This document shows positions 24,450 through 61,800 of a stretch of DNA of 64,000 bases, piece by piece. The stretch comes from Actinokineospora enzanensis DSM 44649 (GTDB lineage: Bacteria > Actinomycetota > Actinomycetes > Mycobacteriales > Pseudonocardiaceae), in assembly GCF_000374445.1 (NCBI RefSeq), contig NZ_KB894404.1, positions 248,001 through 312,000 of the forward strand. Direction: 5' to 3'. Every line of letters starts with the position of its first letter. The stretch's first letter is position 1. The translations under genes were made by a program, and so were the position numbers. The notes under the pieces were generated by a model. It searched no databases. It saw only the letters and a program-made list of their open reading frames with translations, and was not told the DNA's origin.

Positions 24450-26181
24450 CGGCGGCCTCCCGCGGCGTGAGTTGGGAGTGGACGATCTCCCGGTAGGTTT
24501 CGCTGTCCCGCAGCAGCTCGTCGTGCGTGCCGATACCGACGATGCTTCCTTTGTCGAGCACCACGATCCGGTCGGCGTCCCGAATGGCGTCGACGCGTTG
24601 GGCCACCAGGATGACCGTGGCGTCGACCAGTTCCGGTTCGAGCGCTCGTCGCAGCGCGGCGTCGGTGGCGTGGTCGAGCGCCGAGAAACAGTCGTCGAAC
24701 AGGTAGATCCCGGGTCGGCGCAGCAGGGTCCGGGCGATGGACAGGCGCTGCCGCTGCCCGCCGGACAGGTTGGCGCCGCCCTGGGCGACCGGGGCGGCCA
24801 GCCCGCCGGGCAGCCGCTCGACGAACTCGCGCGCCTGGGCGGCCTCCAGCGCCCGCCACAGCCGGGCGTCGGTGGCGTCGGGCTCGCCGAAGCGCAGGTT
24901 GCTCGCGACCGTACCGGAGAACAGGTGCGCCCGCTGCGGCACGAGACCGACGGTCCGGCGCAGGTCGGCGGGTTCGTGGTCGCGCACGTCGACACCGTCG
25001 ACCAGCACGGAACCGGCGGTGGCGTCGGAAAGCCGGAGGACGAGGTCGAGCAGCGTGGTCTTGCCGCTGCCGGTGCTGCCGATCACCGCCACGGTCTCGC
25101 CCGGCGCGGCGACGAGATCGATCCCGTGCAGTACGGGCTCGTCCGCTCCCGGATAGCGGAACTCCACGCCGCGCAGCTCGACGCGGCCCGCGCGGGAAGC
25201 GGGGACGACGGGGACCGCCGGTGGCGGGACACCCGGTTCGGTGTCCAGGACCTCCCGGATGCGCCGCGCGGAGACCGCCGCCCGGGGCGCCTCCAGGAGC
25301 ACGAACGTCGCCAGCACGATCGACATGAGCATCAGCGCGAGGTAGCCGAGAAAGGCGATCACCGCGCCGAACCGCATCGCCCCGGCTTCCAGCCGCAGGC
25401 CGCCGAACCAGATCACCGCCACGCTGAACACGTTCATCACCAGCAGCACGGCCGGGTAGATGGTGGCGTTGAGCCTGCCCACGGCGAGCGAGAGGCCGAG
25501 CAGCTCGGTGTTGGCCGCGCGCAGCCGCTCCCGTTCGTGGGCGTCGCGCACGAACGCGCGGATCACCCGAACACCGGTGATCTGCTCGCGCAGCACCCGG
25601 CCGACCCGGTCGAGGCAGTTCTGCATCCGGTCGTAGCGCGGGTACATGCGCGCCAGGATCAGGCCGATCACCACGCCGACGACCGGGACGATCCCGACGA
25701 CCAACCCGGACAGCGGCACGTCCTGCCGCAGCGCCAGGGCGATCCCGGCCAGGCAGGTGATCGGCACCGCGGCCGCCACGGTCAACAGCACCACGGCGAA
25801 CGCCTGGACGTGCTGCGGGTCGTTCACCGTCCGGGTGAGCAACGACGGCGTGCCGAACCGCGCGACCTCACGCCCGGAGAACGACCGCACCCGCCGGAAC
25901 ACCGCCGAGCGCAGGTCCCGGCCGAGCGCCGCGGCGGTCCGGGTGCCCAGGCGCACCGCGCCGAGGTGACAGCCGATCTGCACCACCGACACCGCCAGCA
26001 TGAGGGCGCCCGCGCGCAGGGTGAACCCGGTGTCGCCCGCGACCACGCCCTCGTCCACGATCGCCGCCGTGATCGCAGGCTGCAGCAGTCCCGCGACCGT
26101 CTGCGTGACCTGCAACAGCAGCAGGAACGCGACGGTTCTGCGGCGTGACCGCAGGTGGACGCGCAGCAGCCGGATCAACAC
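24439..26181 (-). CDS. ABC exporter half-transporter with degenerate NBD (NysG/NysH-like)
   Basis: The 580-aa protein has the type-IV exporter layout. The membrane domain is about 15-300. Walker A is GSTGSGKTT (369-377) and the signature is canonical LSGGQ (472-476). The Walker B Glu is replaced by Asp497 (LFDDCFS) and the H-loop His by Gln528 (VAQRV). Such changes mark the degenerate ATP site of heterodimeric exporters, so it should act with the downstream partner. It uses a GTG start and is transcribed away from the GDP-mannose dehydratase gene. Confidence 0.87.
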   Translation of the reverse strand: MLIRLLRVHLRSRRRTVAFLLLLQVTQTVAGLLQPAITAAIVDEGVVAGDTGFTLRAGALMLAVSVVQIGCHLGAVRLGTRTAAALGRDLRSAVFRRVRSFSGREVARFGTPSLLTRTVNDPQHVQAFAVVLLTVAAAVPITCLAGIALALRQDVPLSGLVVGIVPVVGVVIGLILARMYPRYDRMQNCLDRVGRVLREQITGVRVIRAFVRDAHERERLRAANTELLGLSLAVGRLNATIYPAVLLVMNVFSVAVIWFGGLRLEAGAMRFGAVIAFLGYLALMLMSIVLATFVLLEAPRAAVSARRIREVLDTEPGVPPPAVPVVPASRAGRVELRGVEFRYPGADEPVLHGIDLVAAPGETVAVIGSTGSGKTTLLDLVLRLSDATAGSVLVDGVDVRDHEPADLRRTVGLVPQRAHLFSGTVASNLRFGEPDATDARLWRALEAAQAREFVERLPGGLAAPVAQGGANLSGGQRQRLSIARTLLRRPGIYLFDDCFSALDHATDAALRRALEPELVDATVILVAQRVDAIRDADRIVVLDKGSIVGIGTHDELLRDSETYREIVHSQLTPREAADVG

Positions 26182-26260
26182 CCGGCACGCCCTTGGTCGG
26201 CACAGACCACCGTCGCCTCATTTCGCCCGAGTCGTCGGGTCCAGTCCACGGCGCCCGGCA

Positions 26261-26269
26261 CTCGGGAAT
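26261..26269. promoter_or_regulatory. PimM-type half-box
   Basis: CTCGGGAAT matches the left nine positions of the PimM consensus exactly; the right half is not conserved. It lies 80 nt upstream of the divergent ABC gene start and may serve that promoter. Confidence 0.35.
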
Positions 26270-26302
26270 CACTAGAGTTCCCACCCGTCCGCGTCGCCGG
26301 TT

Positions 26303-26318
26303 CTCGGACATCCCCTAG
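26303..26318 (+). promoter_or_regulatory. Candidate PAS-LuxR (PimM-type) operator
   Basis: CTCGGACATCCCCTAG matches the PimM consensus CTVGGGAWWTCCCBAG at 13 of 16 positions. It lies 17 nt upstream of a TTGACA hexamer on the side of the GDP-mannose dehydratase gene, the usual geometry for an activator site. Confidence 0.5.
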
Positions 26319-26334
26319 ATTTCGTTTGCTCCCT

Positions 26335-26340
26335 TTGACA
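26335..26340 (+). promoter_or_regulatory. Consensus -35 hexamer (TTGACA) before the dehydratase gene
   Basis: TTGACA is perfect, but the hexamer 17-18 nt downstream (GACCGT region) is a poor -10. A promoter with a strong -35 and weak -10 next to an activator box is plausible. Confidence 0.35.
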
Positions 26341-26516
26341 GTGCGCGAGCCTGCTGCGACCGTTCGTCCGTACCCCGGCCGGACGATGGCGGACCGACGC
26401 GCGACCGGACGACCGCGCCCGCGCCACCGACCCGGCCGTTCCCGCCGCGGCCGCGCGATCACCCACGCGGTACGTGCCCGCGGACCGGCCCCGGTCCCGG
26501 CGGAGAAGGGAAGCAC

Positions 26517-27545
26517 ATGTCCAAGCGCGCCTTGATCACCGGCATCACCGGGCAGGACGGCTCCTACCTGGCCGAACTGCTGCTCTCGCAGGGCTACCAG
26601 GTATGGGGGCTGGTGCGGGGGCAGGCGAACCCGCGGCGGTCGCGGATCAGCAGGCTGATGTCCGACCTGTACTTCGTGGACGGCGACCTGATGGACCAGG
26701 GCAGCCTGGTCGCCGCCGTCGACCGGGTGCAGCCGGACGAGGTCTACAACCTGGGCGCCATCTCGTTCGTGCCGATGTCCTGGCAGCAGCCCGAGCTGGT
26801 CACCGAGGTCAACGGGATGGGCGTGCTGCGGGTGCTGGAGGCCATCCGGATCGTCAGCGGCCTCAACGGCTCGCGCAACGGCGGCAGCCAGATCCGCTTC
26901 TACCAGGCCTCCTCCTCCGAGATGTTCGGCATGGTCACGGAGAGCCCGCAGTGTGAGAAGACCATCTTCCACCCGCGCAGTCCGTATGGTGTGGCGAAGG
27001 CTTACGGGCACTTCATCACCCGCAACTACCGCGAGTCCTTCGGCATGTACGCGGTCTCCGGCATCCTGTTCAACCACGAGTCCCCGCGCCGCGGCGCGGA
27101 GTTCGTCACCAGGAAGATCTCCCGGGCGGTCGCCAACATCAAGCTGGGCTACCAGGACAAGCTGGCGCTGGGCAACCTCGACGCCGTGCGGGACTGGGGC
27201 TTCGCGGGCGACTACGTGCGCGCGATGCACCTGATGCTGCAACAGGACGGCCCCACCGACTACGTGGTGGGCACCGGCCGGATGAACTCGGTCCGGGACG
27301 CCGCCCGCATCGCCTTCGAGCACGTGGACCTGGACTGGCGCGACCACGTCGTGGTGGACCCCGACCTGGTGCGGCCCGCCGAGGTGGAGACGCTCTGCGC
27401 GGACGCCCGGCGCGCCGAGGCCGAGCTGGGCTGGACGCCGACGGTGGACTTCGCCGGGCTGATGCGGATGATGGTCGACGCCGACATCCGCCAGGTGTCC
27501 AGGGAACGCGAGTACGAGGACCTGCAGGTCGCCGTCGGCTGGTGA
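26517..27545 (+). CDS. GDP-mannose 4,6-dehydratase (NysDIII/AmphDIII-like)
   Basis: The 342-aa extended short-chain dehydrogenase converts GDP-D-mannose to GDP-4-keto-6-deoxy-mannose, the first step toward GDP-mycosamine, the amino sugar of polyenes. The NAD(P) loop is [10 protein letters not shown] (8-17). The catalytic set is Ser133 or Ser134 with Glu135 (ASSSEMFG), Tyr157 and Lys161 (SPYGVAK). An AGAAGGGA ribosome binding site precedes the ATG. The aminotransferase (DII) and mycosaminyltransferase (DI) genes are not in the window. Position next to the ABC pair and directly before the large PKS mirrors the nystatin/amphotericin order. Confidence 0.93.
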   Translation: MSKRALITGITGQDGSYLAELLLSQGYQVWGLVRGQANPRRSRISRLMSDLYFVDGDLMDQGSLVAAVDRVQPDEVYNLGAISFVPMSWQQPELVTEVNGMGVLRVLEAIRIVSGLNGSRNGGSQIRFYQASSSEMFGMVTESPQCEKTIFHPRSPYGVAKAYGHFITRNYRESFGMYAVSGILFNHESPRRGAEFVTRKISRAVANIKLGYQDKLALGNLDAVRDWGFAGDYVRAMHLMLQQDGPTDYVVGTGRMNSVRDAARIAFEHVDLDWRDHVVVDPDLVRPAEVETLCADARRAEAELGWTPTVDFAGLMRMMVDADIRQVSREREYEDLQVAVGW

Positions 27546-27557
27546 CGGCTCGCCCGC

Positions 27558-27591
27558 GACCGGGCCCGGCGGGACCCGGCCGGACCCGGTC
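27558..27591. terminator. Possible bidirectional terminator hairpin
   Basis: GACCGGG (27558-27564) and CCCGGTC (27585-27591) form a 7-bp GC stem around a GC-rich loop between two convergent genes. There is no T-run, as is usual in actinomycetes. Confidence 0.3.
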
Positions 27592-27602
27592 GGGCACCGG
27601 GC

Positions 27603-27914
27603 TCAGCCGGGTTCGGTCGGCCTGGCCAGCGCGAGCAGGGCGGCGGCGATCCGGGCGCCCTGCGGCCCGAGCCGGGCCGAGTACCGCCGCACCATGTCGT
27701 ACTCCGCCGAGTGCCGTACGGCGGGCAGGCCCGCGGCACGCCGGGCCTGGTGGTGGTGCCGGGCGCGGTGTGCGCGGTGCAGCACCAGCGCGATGATGCG
27801 CTCGTCGAGCTCGTCCAACTCGGGGTGGTCGTCGGTCCCCACCGGTGCGGACAGGGGATGGATCGTGGCGTCGATCGTGGGATCGGCCGTGCGGTCGTTC
27901 GACATGATGGTCAC
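27603..27914 (-). CDS. Chorismate-mutase-fold (AroQ-like) small protein
   Basis: The 103-aa protein (GTG start, or an internal ATG four codons later) matches the three-helix AroQ chorismate mutase pattern: LDELDERIIALVLHRA, then ARRAAGLPAV, then GARIAAALLALARP. Compared with E. coli chorismate mutase, the active-site Lys39 position is Arg and the Arg51-Glu52 pair reads Ala-Glu (HSAEYDM), so activity is uncertain. The fold assignment is good. No aromatic starter unit is implied by the window, so a regulatory or moonlighting role is possible. It is divergent from the PKS gene. Confidence 0.65.
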   Translation of the reverse strand: MTIMSNDRTADPTIDATIHPLSAPVGTDDHPELDELDERIIALVLHRAHRARHHHQARRAAGLPAVRHSAEYDMVRRYSARLGPQGARIAAALLALARPTEPG

Positions 27915-27973
27915 GGGAAGCCCTCCCGGGGCCTGCGGTCGTGCTCGGTCGCGGTGATCATGCGCCCGCCGCC

Positions 27974-27989
27974 GCCCGGAAATCCCCAG
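27974..27989. promoter_or_regulatory. Candidate PAS-LuxR (PimM-type) operator
   Basis: GCCCGGAAATCCCCAG matches the PimM consensus at 13 of 16 positions, with the right ten positions perfect. It lies 226 nt upstream of the PKS ATG. Confidence 0.45.
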
Positions 27990-28019
27990 TGATCGCCGCC
28001 CGTGCCCGCCGGGGAACCA

Positions 28020-28035
28020 CTAGGGAATCACCTGG
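28020..28035 (+). promoter_or_regulatory. Candidate PAS-LuxR (PimM-type) operator
   Basis: CTAGGGAATCACCTGG matches the PimM consensus at 13 of 16 positions, with the left nine positions perfect. It lies 180 nt upstream of the PKS ATG and 30 nt from the other box, so the pair could be bound together. Confidence 0.5.
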
Positions 28036-28215
28036 GCGGTTCCGCCCGAGACTCCCACCATGGTGTGCGGACTGGGTCACGCGCGGACGGGCCCGTAGGC
28101 GGCCATCGGGAGCACCGAGGTGATCCGTCCACCCCGGACGACCGGTCGCGGGGCGGGCGGCGCGCGCATCGCACGGGGTCGGTGTCCGTCAGTCTCGCAG
28201 ATGGGTTGACTCGAA

Positions 28216-55788
<27,573 letters not shown>

Positions 55789-55841
55789 CCACTCGCTTGC
55801 GCCCATGCCCGGCAATCCTCTCTCTGTCTGTGGAGCTGACA

Positions 55842-58800
55842 ATGACCGTTGAGCGGCAGGGCATGCCGGGGGACAAGGTCGTCGAGGCGTTGCGGGCGGC
55901 GGTGAAGGAAGCCGAGCGGTTGCGGCGGCGGAATCGGGAGCTTGTCGCGGCGGCCACGGAGCCGATCGCGATCGTGGGGATGAGTTGTCGGTATCCGGGT
56001 GGGGTGGACTCGCCGGAAGGGTTGTGGGAGCTGGTTGCCCGTGGGGGCGATGCGATCTCGGCGTTCCCCGGGGACCGGGGGTGGGATCTCGGGGCGTTGC
56101 GGGCGGCCGGGACGGATGGGCGCGGTACGAGTGTCAGCCAGGAAGGAGGTTTCCTGGACGGGGTGGCGGAGTTCGACGCCGGGTTCTTCGGGATCTCGCC
56201 GCGTGAGGCTGTCGCGATGGATCCGCAGCAGCGGTTGTTGTTGGAGACGGCCTGGGAGGTGTTCGAGCGGGCCGGGATCGATCCGGCGCGCGTTCGGGGC
56301 AGCCGGACCGGGGTGTTCATCGGGACCAACGGGCAGGACTACGCGTATCTGCTGGTCAGGTCGTTGGCGAGTGCCACCGGGGACATCGGGACCGGGATCG
56401 CGGCCAGTGCCACCTCCGGGCGGCTGTCCTATGAACTCGCGCTCGAAGGACCGGCCGTCACGGTCGACACCGCGTGTTCGTCGTCGTTGGTGGCGTTGCA
56501 TCTCGCGGCTCAGGCGTTGCGGGCGGGGGAGTGTGAGCTGGCGCTGGCCGGGGGCGTGAACGTCATGTCCACGCCCGGGTCGTTGCTGGAGTTCAGCAGG
56601 CAAGGGGGGTTGGCGCGGGACGGGCGGTGCAAGGCCTATTCGGACGCTGCGGACGGTACCGGGTGGTCCGAGGGCGTTGGCGTGCTGCTGCTGGAGCGAC
56701 TGTCGGACGCGCAGAGACATGGGAATCCCATCTTGGCTGTGTTGAAGGGAAGCGCGGTCAACCAGGACGGGGCATCCAACGGGTTCACTGCCCCGAGTGG
56801 ACCGTCGCAGCAGCGGGTGATCCGGCAAGCGCTTGCCAATGCCGGACTGTCACCGCAGGAGGTCGACGCCGTCGAAGGGCACGGCACGGGAACCGCCCTG
56901 GGAGACCCGATCGAGGCTCAGGCCCTGCTTGCCACCTATGGGCAGGAGCGGGAGCGGCCGCTGCTGTTGGGGTCGATCAAGTCGAACATCGGGCATACCC
57001 AGGCGGCGGCCGGGGTGGCGGGTGTGATCAAGATGGTGCAGGCGATGCGCCATGGGGTGCTGCCGAAGACCTTGCACGCGGCCACGCCATCATCTCATGT
57101 GGACTGGAACAGCGGCGCGGTCGAGCTGTTGGCCGAAAAGAGGACCTGGCCGGAGACGGGACAACCGCGTCGGGCGGGAGTGTCGTCGTTCGGGATCAGT
57201 GGGACGAACGTGCACGTGATCATCCAGCAGGCGCCCGAACCGGCCGTGGTCGGGAGTGGGTCGGCGGCACCGGTGCCGTGGCTGGTGTCGGGCAGGTCCG
57301 AGGAGGCGTTGGACGCCCAGCTCGACCGGCTGACCGCGTTCGCGGCGGATCTGTCGCCGGTGGATGTCGGTTGGTCGTTGGCCACCGGCCGGTCCGTGTT
57401 CGAGCACCGGGCCGTCGTACTGGACGGTGGCGTGATCGCGCGCGGCAAGGCCGTCACCAGGTCGTTGGCCGTGCTGTTCGCCGGACAGGGCTCGCAGCGG
57501 GCGGACATGGGACGGGAGCTGCACGCCCGGTTCCCCGTCTTCGCCAAGGCGTGGGACGAGGTGACGGCCCGGCTGGACCTCGACGACTCGGCACGGCCGG
57601 ACGACACGGGACACGCCCAACCCGCCTTGTTCGCCCTTGAGGTCGCACTGTTCCGGCTGATCGAGTCCTGGGGCATCCGCCCCCGGTTCGTCGGCGGACA
57701 CTCGCTCGGCGAGATCACGGCCGCGCACGTCGCCGGTGTCCTGTCGCTGACCGACGCCTGCGCCCTCGTGACCGCCAGGGCACGGCTCATGCAGGCACTC
57801 CCGCCCGGCGGCGCCATGATCTCCATCCAGGCCACCGAGGACGAGCTGCTGCCGGTCCTGGTCGACGGCGTCGCCCTCGCCGCGATCAACGGGCCGCGCG
57901 CCGTGGTGATCTCCGGCGAGGAGACCGCCGTGGTCGAGATCGCGGAGAAGTTCGCCGCCGACGGCCGCAAGACCCAGCGCCTGTCGGTCAGCCACGCCTT
58001 CCACTCGCCGCTCATGGACCCGATGCTGGACGACTTCCGCCGCGTCGTGGAGAACCTCTCCTTCCACGCCCCGGAGATCCCGGTAGTGTCCACTGTGACC
58101 GGACAACTCGCCACAGCGGAGATCCGCACGCCGGAGTACTGGGTCGAGCATGTCCGCCGCACAGTCCGGTTCGCCGACGGCGTCCAGTCCCTCGCCAAGG
58201 CAGGCGCATCGGCCTTCCTGGAACTCGGCCCCGACGGAGTCCTGACCGCCCTGGCCCGGCAATACGCGGACGACGTCCTCGCGATCCCCCTGCTGCGCAA
58301 GGATCGTGGCGAGGAACAGTCGGTCATCACCGCGCTCGCCCAGGCACACGTCGCCGGGGTGCGGATCGACTGGACGGCCTTCTTCGCCGACACCGGCGGA
58401 CACCGCGTCGACCTGCCCACCTACGCCTTCCAGCGCGAGCACTTCTGGGCCCGCCCGACCTCCTCCGGCGACGTCACCGCCGCCGGGCTCACCGCCACCG
58501 ACCACCCGCTGCTCGGCGCGGCGGTCTCGATGGCCGACTCCGACGCGGTCCTGTTCACCGGCCGCCTGTCCACCGAGGCACACCCCTGGCTGCTGGACCA
58601 CCGCGTCGACGACACCCTGATCTTCCCCGCCGCCGGTTTCGTGGAACTGGCCATCCGCGCCGGTGACCAGGTCGGCGCCGACCGCGTCGACGAACTCACC
58701 GTCGGAACTCCCCTCGCCCTCGCGGAAGGCACGGCCCGCACCATCCAGGCCGTCGTGGGCGCCCCCGACGAGTCCGGTCGACGCGCGGTGACCATCTACT

Positions 58801-61800
58801 CACGCGCCGAGGACTCCTCGTGGACCGAGCACGCCACCGGGATCCTCGCCCAGGCCGGACCGCCCCCGACCGACGTCATGACCTGGCCGTCCCACGACGC
58901 CGACGTGCGCGACACCGAGACATTCGTCGAAGTCACGCTGCCCGGCCAGACCGACGCCACCCTTTTCGGCCTGCATCCCACCCTGCTCGACACCCTGGTC
59001 CGCGCGGCCGCCCCGGACGAGGACCTGACCGCCCACTCCTGGAGCGGCGTCACGCTCCACGCAGGCGGCGCCCCGATGATCCGCGCGCGTATCGTGCGGA
59101 CAGGCATCGACACGGTCTCGGTCGAGGCCATCGACTCCGCAGGCGCTCCGGTGCTGACCGTCGAGTCACTGGTCCTGGGCGAAGCAGCCACCCCAACACC
59201 CGGAGCAACCCAGCAGGGAACGCTGCTGTCCTTGAACTGGGTCCCGGTCGACACCCCGTCCCCGCAAACCGTCGAGCACGTGACCGTCGACGCGGCCAGC
59301 GGACTCGCCGACATCGACCAGCCCGACCTCGTTTTCGTTCCCGTGCCCCGAACCGAGGGCACCCTGCCCGGTGCCGTGCACGCCCGTGCCGCCTGGGCGC
59401 TGGGATTACTGCAGGACTGGCTGTCGGACGAGCGGCCATCCCGCCTGGTGTTCGTGACCCAGGGCGCCGTCGATGGCGCGGACCCGGCGGGCAGCGCCGT
59501 CTGGGGCCTGGTGCGCTCGGCCCAGTCGGAGCACCCGGACCGGTTCGCCCTCCTCGATACCGACACCGAAGACCTCGCCGCCGTGGCACCGGTCCTGCCC
59601 GGCCTCCTCGCCACCGGCGACGCCCAGTTCGTGCTGCGCGACGGCACCCTGCACGTCGCCCGCCTCGCCCGATCCGCCACCCCCGACCAGTCGCGTCCCT
59701 GGAACCCCGACGGCACAGTGCTGATCACCGGCGGCACCGGCGGCCTGGCGAGCGTGCTGGCCCGACACCTGGTGACCCGGCACGGAGTCCGCCACCTGCT
59801 GCTGACCAGCCGCCGTGGCCCGGACGCACCCGAGGCGGCCGCGTTGGCGGAAGACCTGCGGGCCTTGGGCGCGGCCGTCACCGTGGCCGCCTGCGACATG
59901 GCCGACCGCGACGCGACAGCCGCTCTGCTGGCCGGGATCCCGGCCGAACACCCGCTCACCGCCGTGATCCACACCGCCGGTGTCCTCGATGACGGCGTGA
60001 TCACCTCGTTGACCCCCGAACGCCTGTCCACGGTCCTGCGCCCCAAGGTCGACGCCGCCTGGAACCTGCACGAACTCACCCGAGACCTTGCCGCGTTCGT
60101 CCTGTTCTCCTCCACCGCAGGCGTCATGGGCGGCCCAGGCCAGGCCAACTACGCCGCCGCCAACGTCTTCCTGGACCACCTCGCCCACCACCGATGGACC
60201 CACGGCCTGCCCGCGCACTCGGTGGCCTGGGGCGCCTGGGCATCGGGTACGGGCATGACCGGCGACCTCGCCGAGGCAGACCGGCAGCGGATCGCCTCCG
60301 CCGGGGTCCCGCCGCTGTCCGTCGAGCAGGGCCTGGCCCTGTTCGACGCCACCCTCGGACTCGACGACGCCACCGTGGTCGCGGTCGGCCCGGTCACGTC
60401 CGGCGCCCGCGTGCCCGGCGTGGTCCCGCCGTTGCTCCGGGACCTCGTGCGCGGCGGCCGTCGGGTCGCGGGCCTGGCCGGGCCCAGCACGGTCGGGGCG
60501 CTGTCGGAGCTGGGCGAGGACGAACGAGCCCGGTTCGTCCTGGGACTTGTCCGGACCGAGGTGGCCGTTGTCCTGGGGTACGCGTCCGCCGAGGCCGTCA
60601 CCGCCGACCGGGAGTTCCGCGAACTGGGCTTCGACTCGCTGACGGCGGTCGAGCTGCGCAACCGACTGGTCGCGGCCACCGGCCTGAAGCTGTCCGCGAC
60701 CCTGGTCTTCGACTACCCGACCCCCACGATCCTCGCCGACCACCTGCTCGGGCAGCTGCTGGGCGAGCGCGAGCACGTCCAGGTCGTCCGCAAGACCGTC
60801 GAGTCGGCCGAGGACCCGATCGTCATCGTCGGCATGGCCTGCCGGATGCCCGGCGGCGTCCGGTCGCCGCAAGACCTCTGGACCATGGTCGCCGAGGGCC
60901 GCGACGGCATCTCGGCCTTCCCCACCGACCGTGACTGGGACCTGGACGCGTTGCTCGGTGGCACGGCCGAGCACGGGAACAGCGCGACCGGCCAAGGCGG
61001 TTTCCTGGAAAGCATCGCCGACTTCGATGCCGCGTTCTTCGGCATCTCCCCGCGCGAGGCCGTGGCGATGGACCCCCAGCAGCGCCTCCTGCTGGAGACC
61101 TCCTGGGAGGCGTTCGAACGCGCGGGCATCCCCCCGACTTCCCTGCGCGGCAGCCGGACCGGCGTGTTCGTGGGCACGACCGGGCAGGACTACGCCTCGC
61201 TCGTGATGGGCTCGCGGGAGGATGTGGAAGGCCACGCCACCACCGGGCTCGCCAACAGCGTGATCTCCGGCCGCGTCTCCTACACCTTCGGTCTGGAGGG
61301 CCCGGCCGTCACGCTCGACACCGCGTGCTCATCCTCCCTGGTCGCCCTGCACCTCGCCGCCCAGTCGCTGCGGTCCGGCGAATGCTCGCTGGCGCTGGCG
61401 GGTGGCATCACCGTGCTGGCGTCGCCGCTGAGCTTCGCCGGGTTCACCAGGCAGGGCGGGATGGCCACGGACGGCCGCTGCAAGGCTTTCGCGGACTCGG
61501 CCGACGGGGTCGGCTGGTCCGAGGGCGCGGGACTGCTTGTCCTGGAACGGCTTTCGGATGCGCGCCGCCTCGGGCATGAGGTGTTGGCGGTGGTTCGCGG
61601 TTCGGCGGTGAACCAGGACGGCGCGTCGAATGGCCTGACCGCGCCGAATGGTCCATCGCAGCAGCGGGTGATCCGTCAGGCGCTGGCCGATTCCGGCTTG
61701 TCCACTGTGGATGTCGATGTCGTCGAGGCGCATGGCACCGGCACGACGCTCGGGGACCCGATCGAGGCGCAGGCGTTGTTGGCGACCTATGGGCAGGATC

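Larger units (their letters stand above)
26182..26516. other. Divergent promoter region (ABC pair / dehydratase)
   Basis: This 335-nt stretch holds a CTCGGGAAT half-box (26261-26269), a PimM-like box (26303-26318) and a perfect TTGACA (26335-26340). No coding sequence is seen. Confidence 0.55.
27915..28215. other. Divergent promoter region of the large PKS
   Basis: This 301-nt stretch between the chorismate-mutase-like gene and the PKS contains two PimM-type boxes (27974-27989, 28020-28035). I see no strong -10/-35 pair by eye and no coding sequence. Confidence 0.5.

Noticed and set aside
27603..27914. Evidence for an aromatic (PABA-type) starter as in candicidin
   Set aside because: A chorismate-mutase-like protein alone does not make 4-aminobenzoate, and no pabAB or pabC gene is present.
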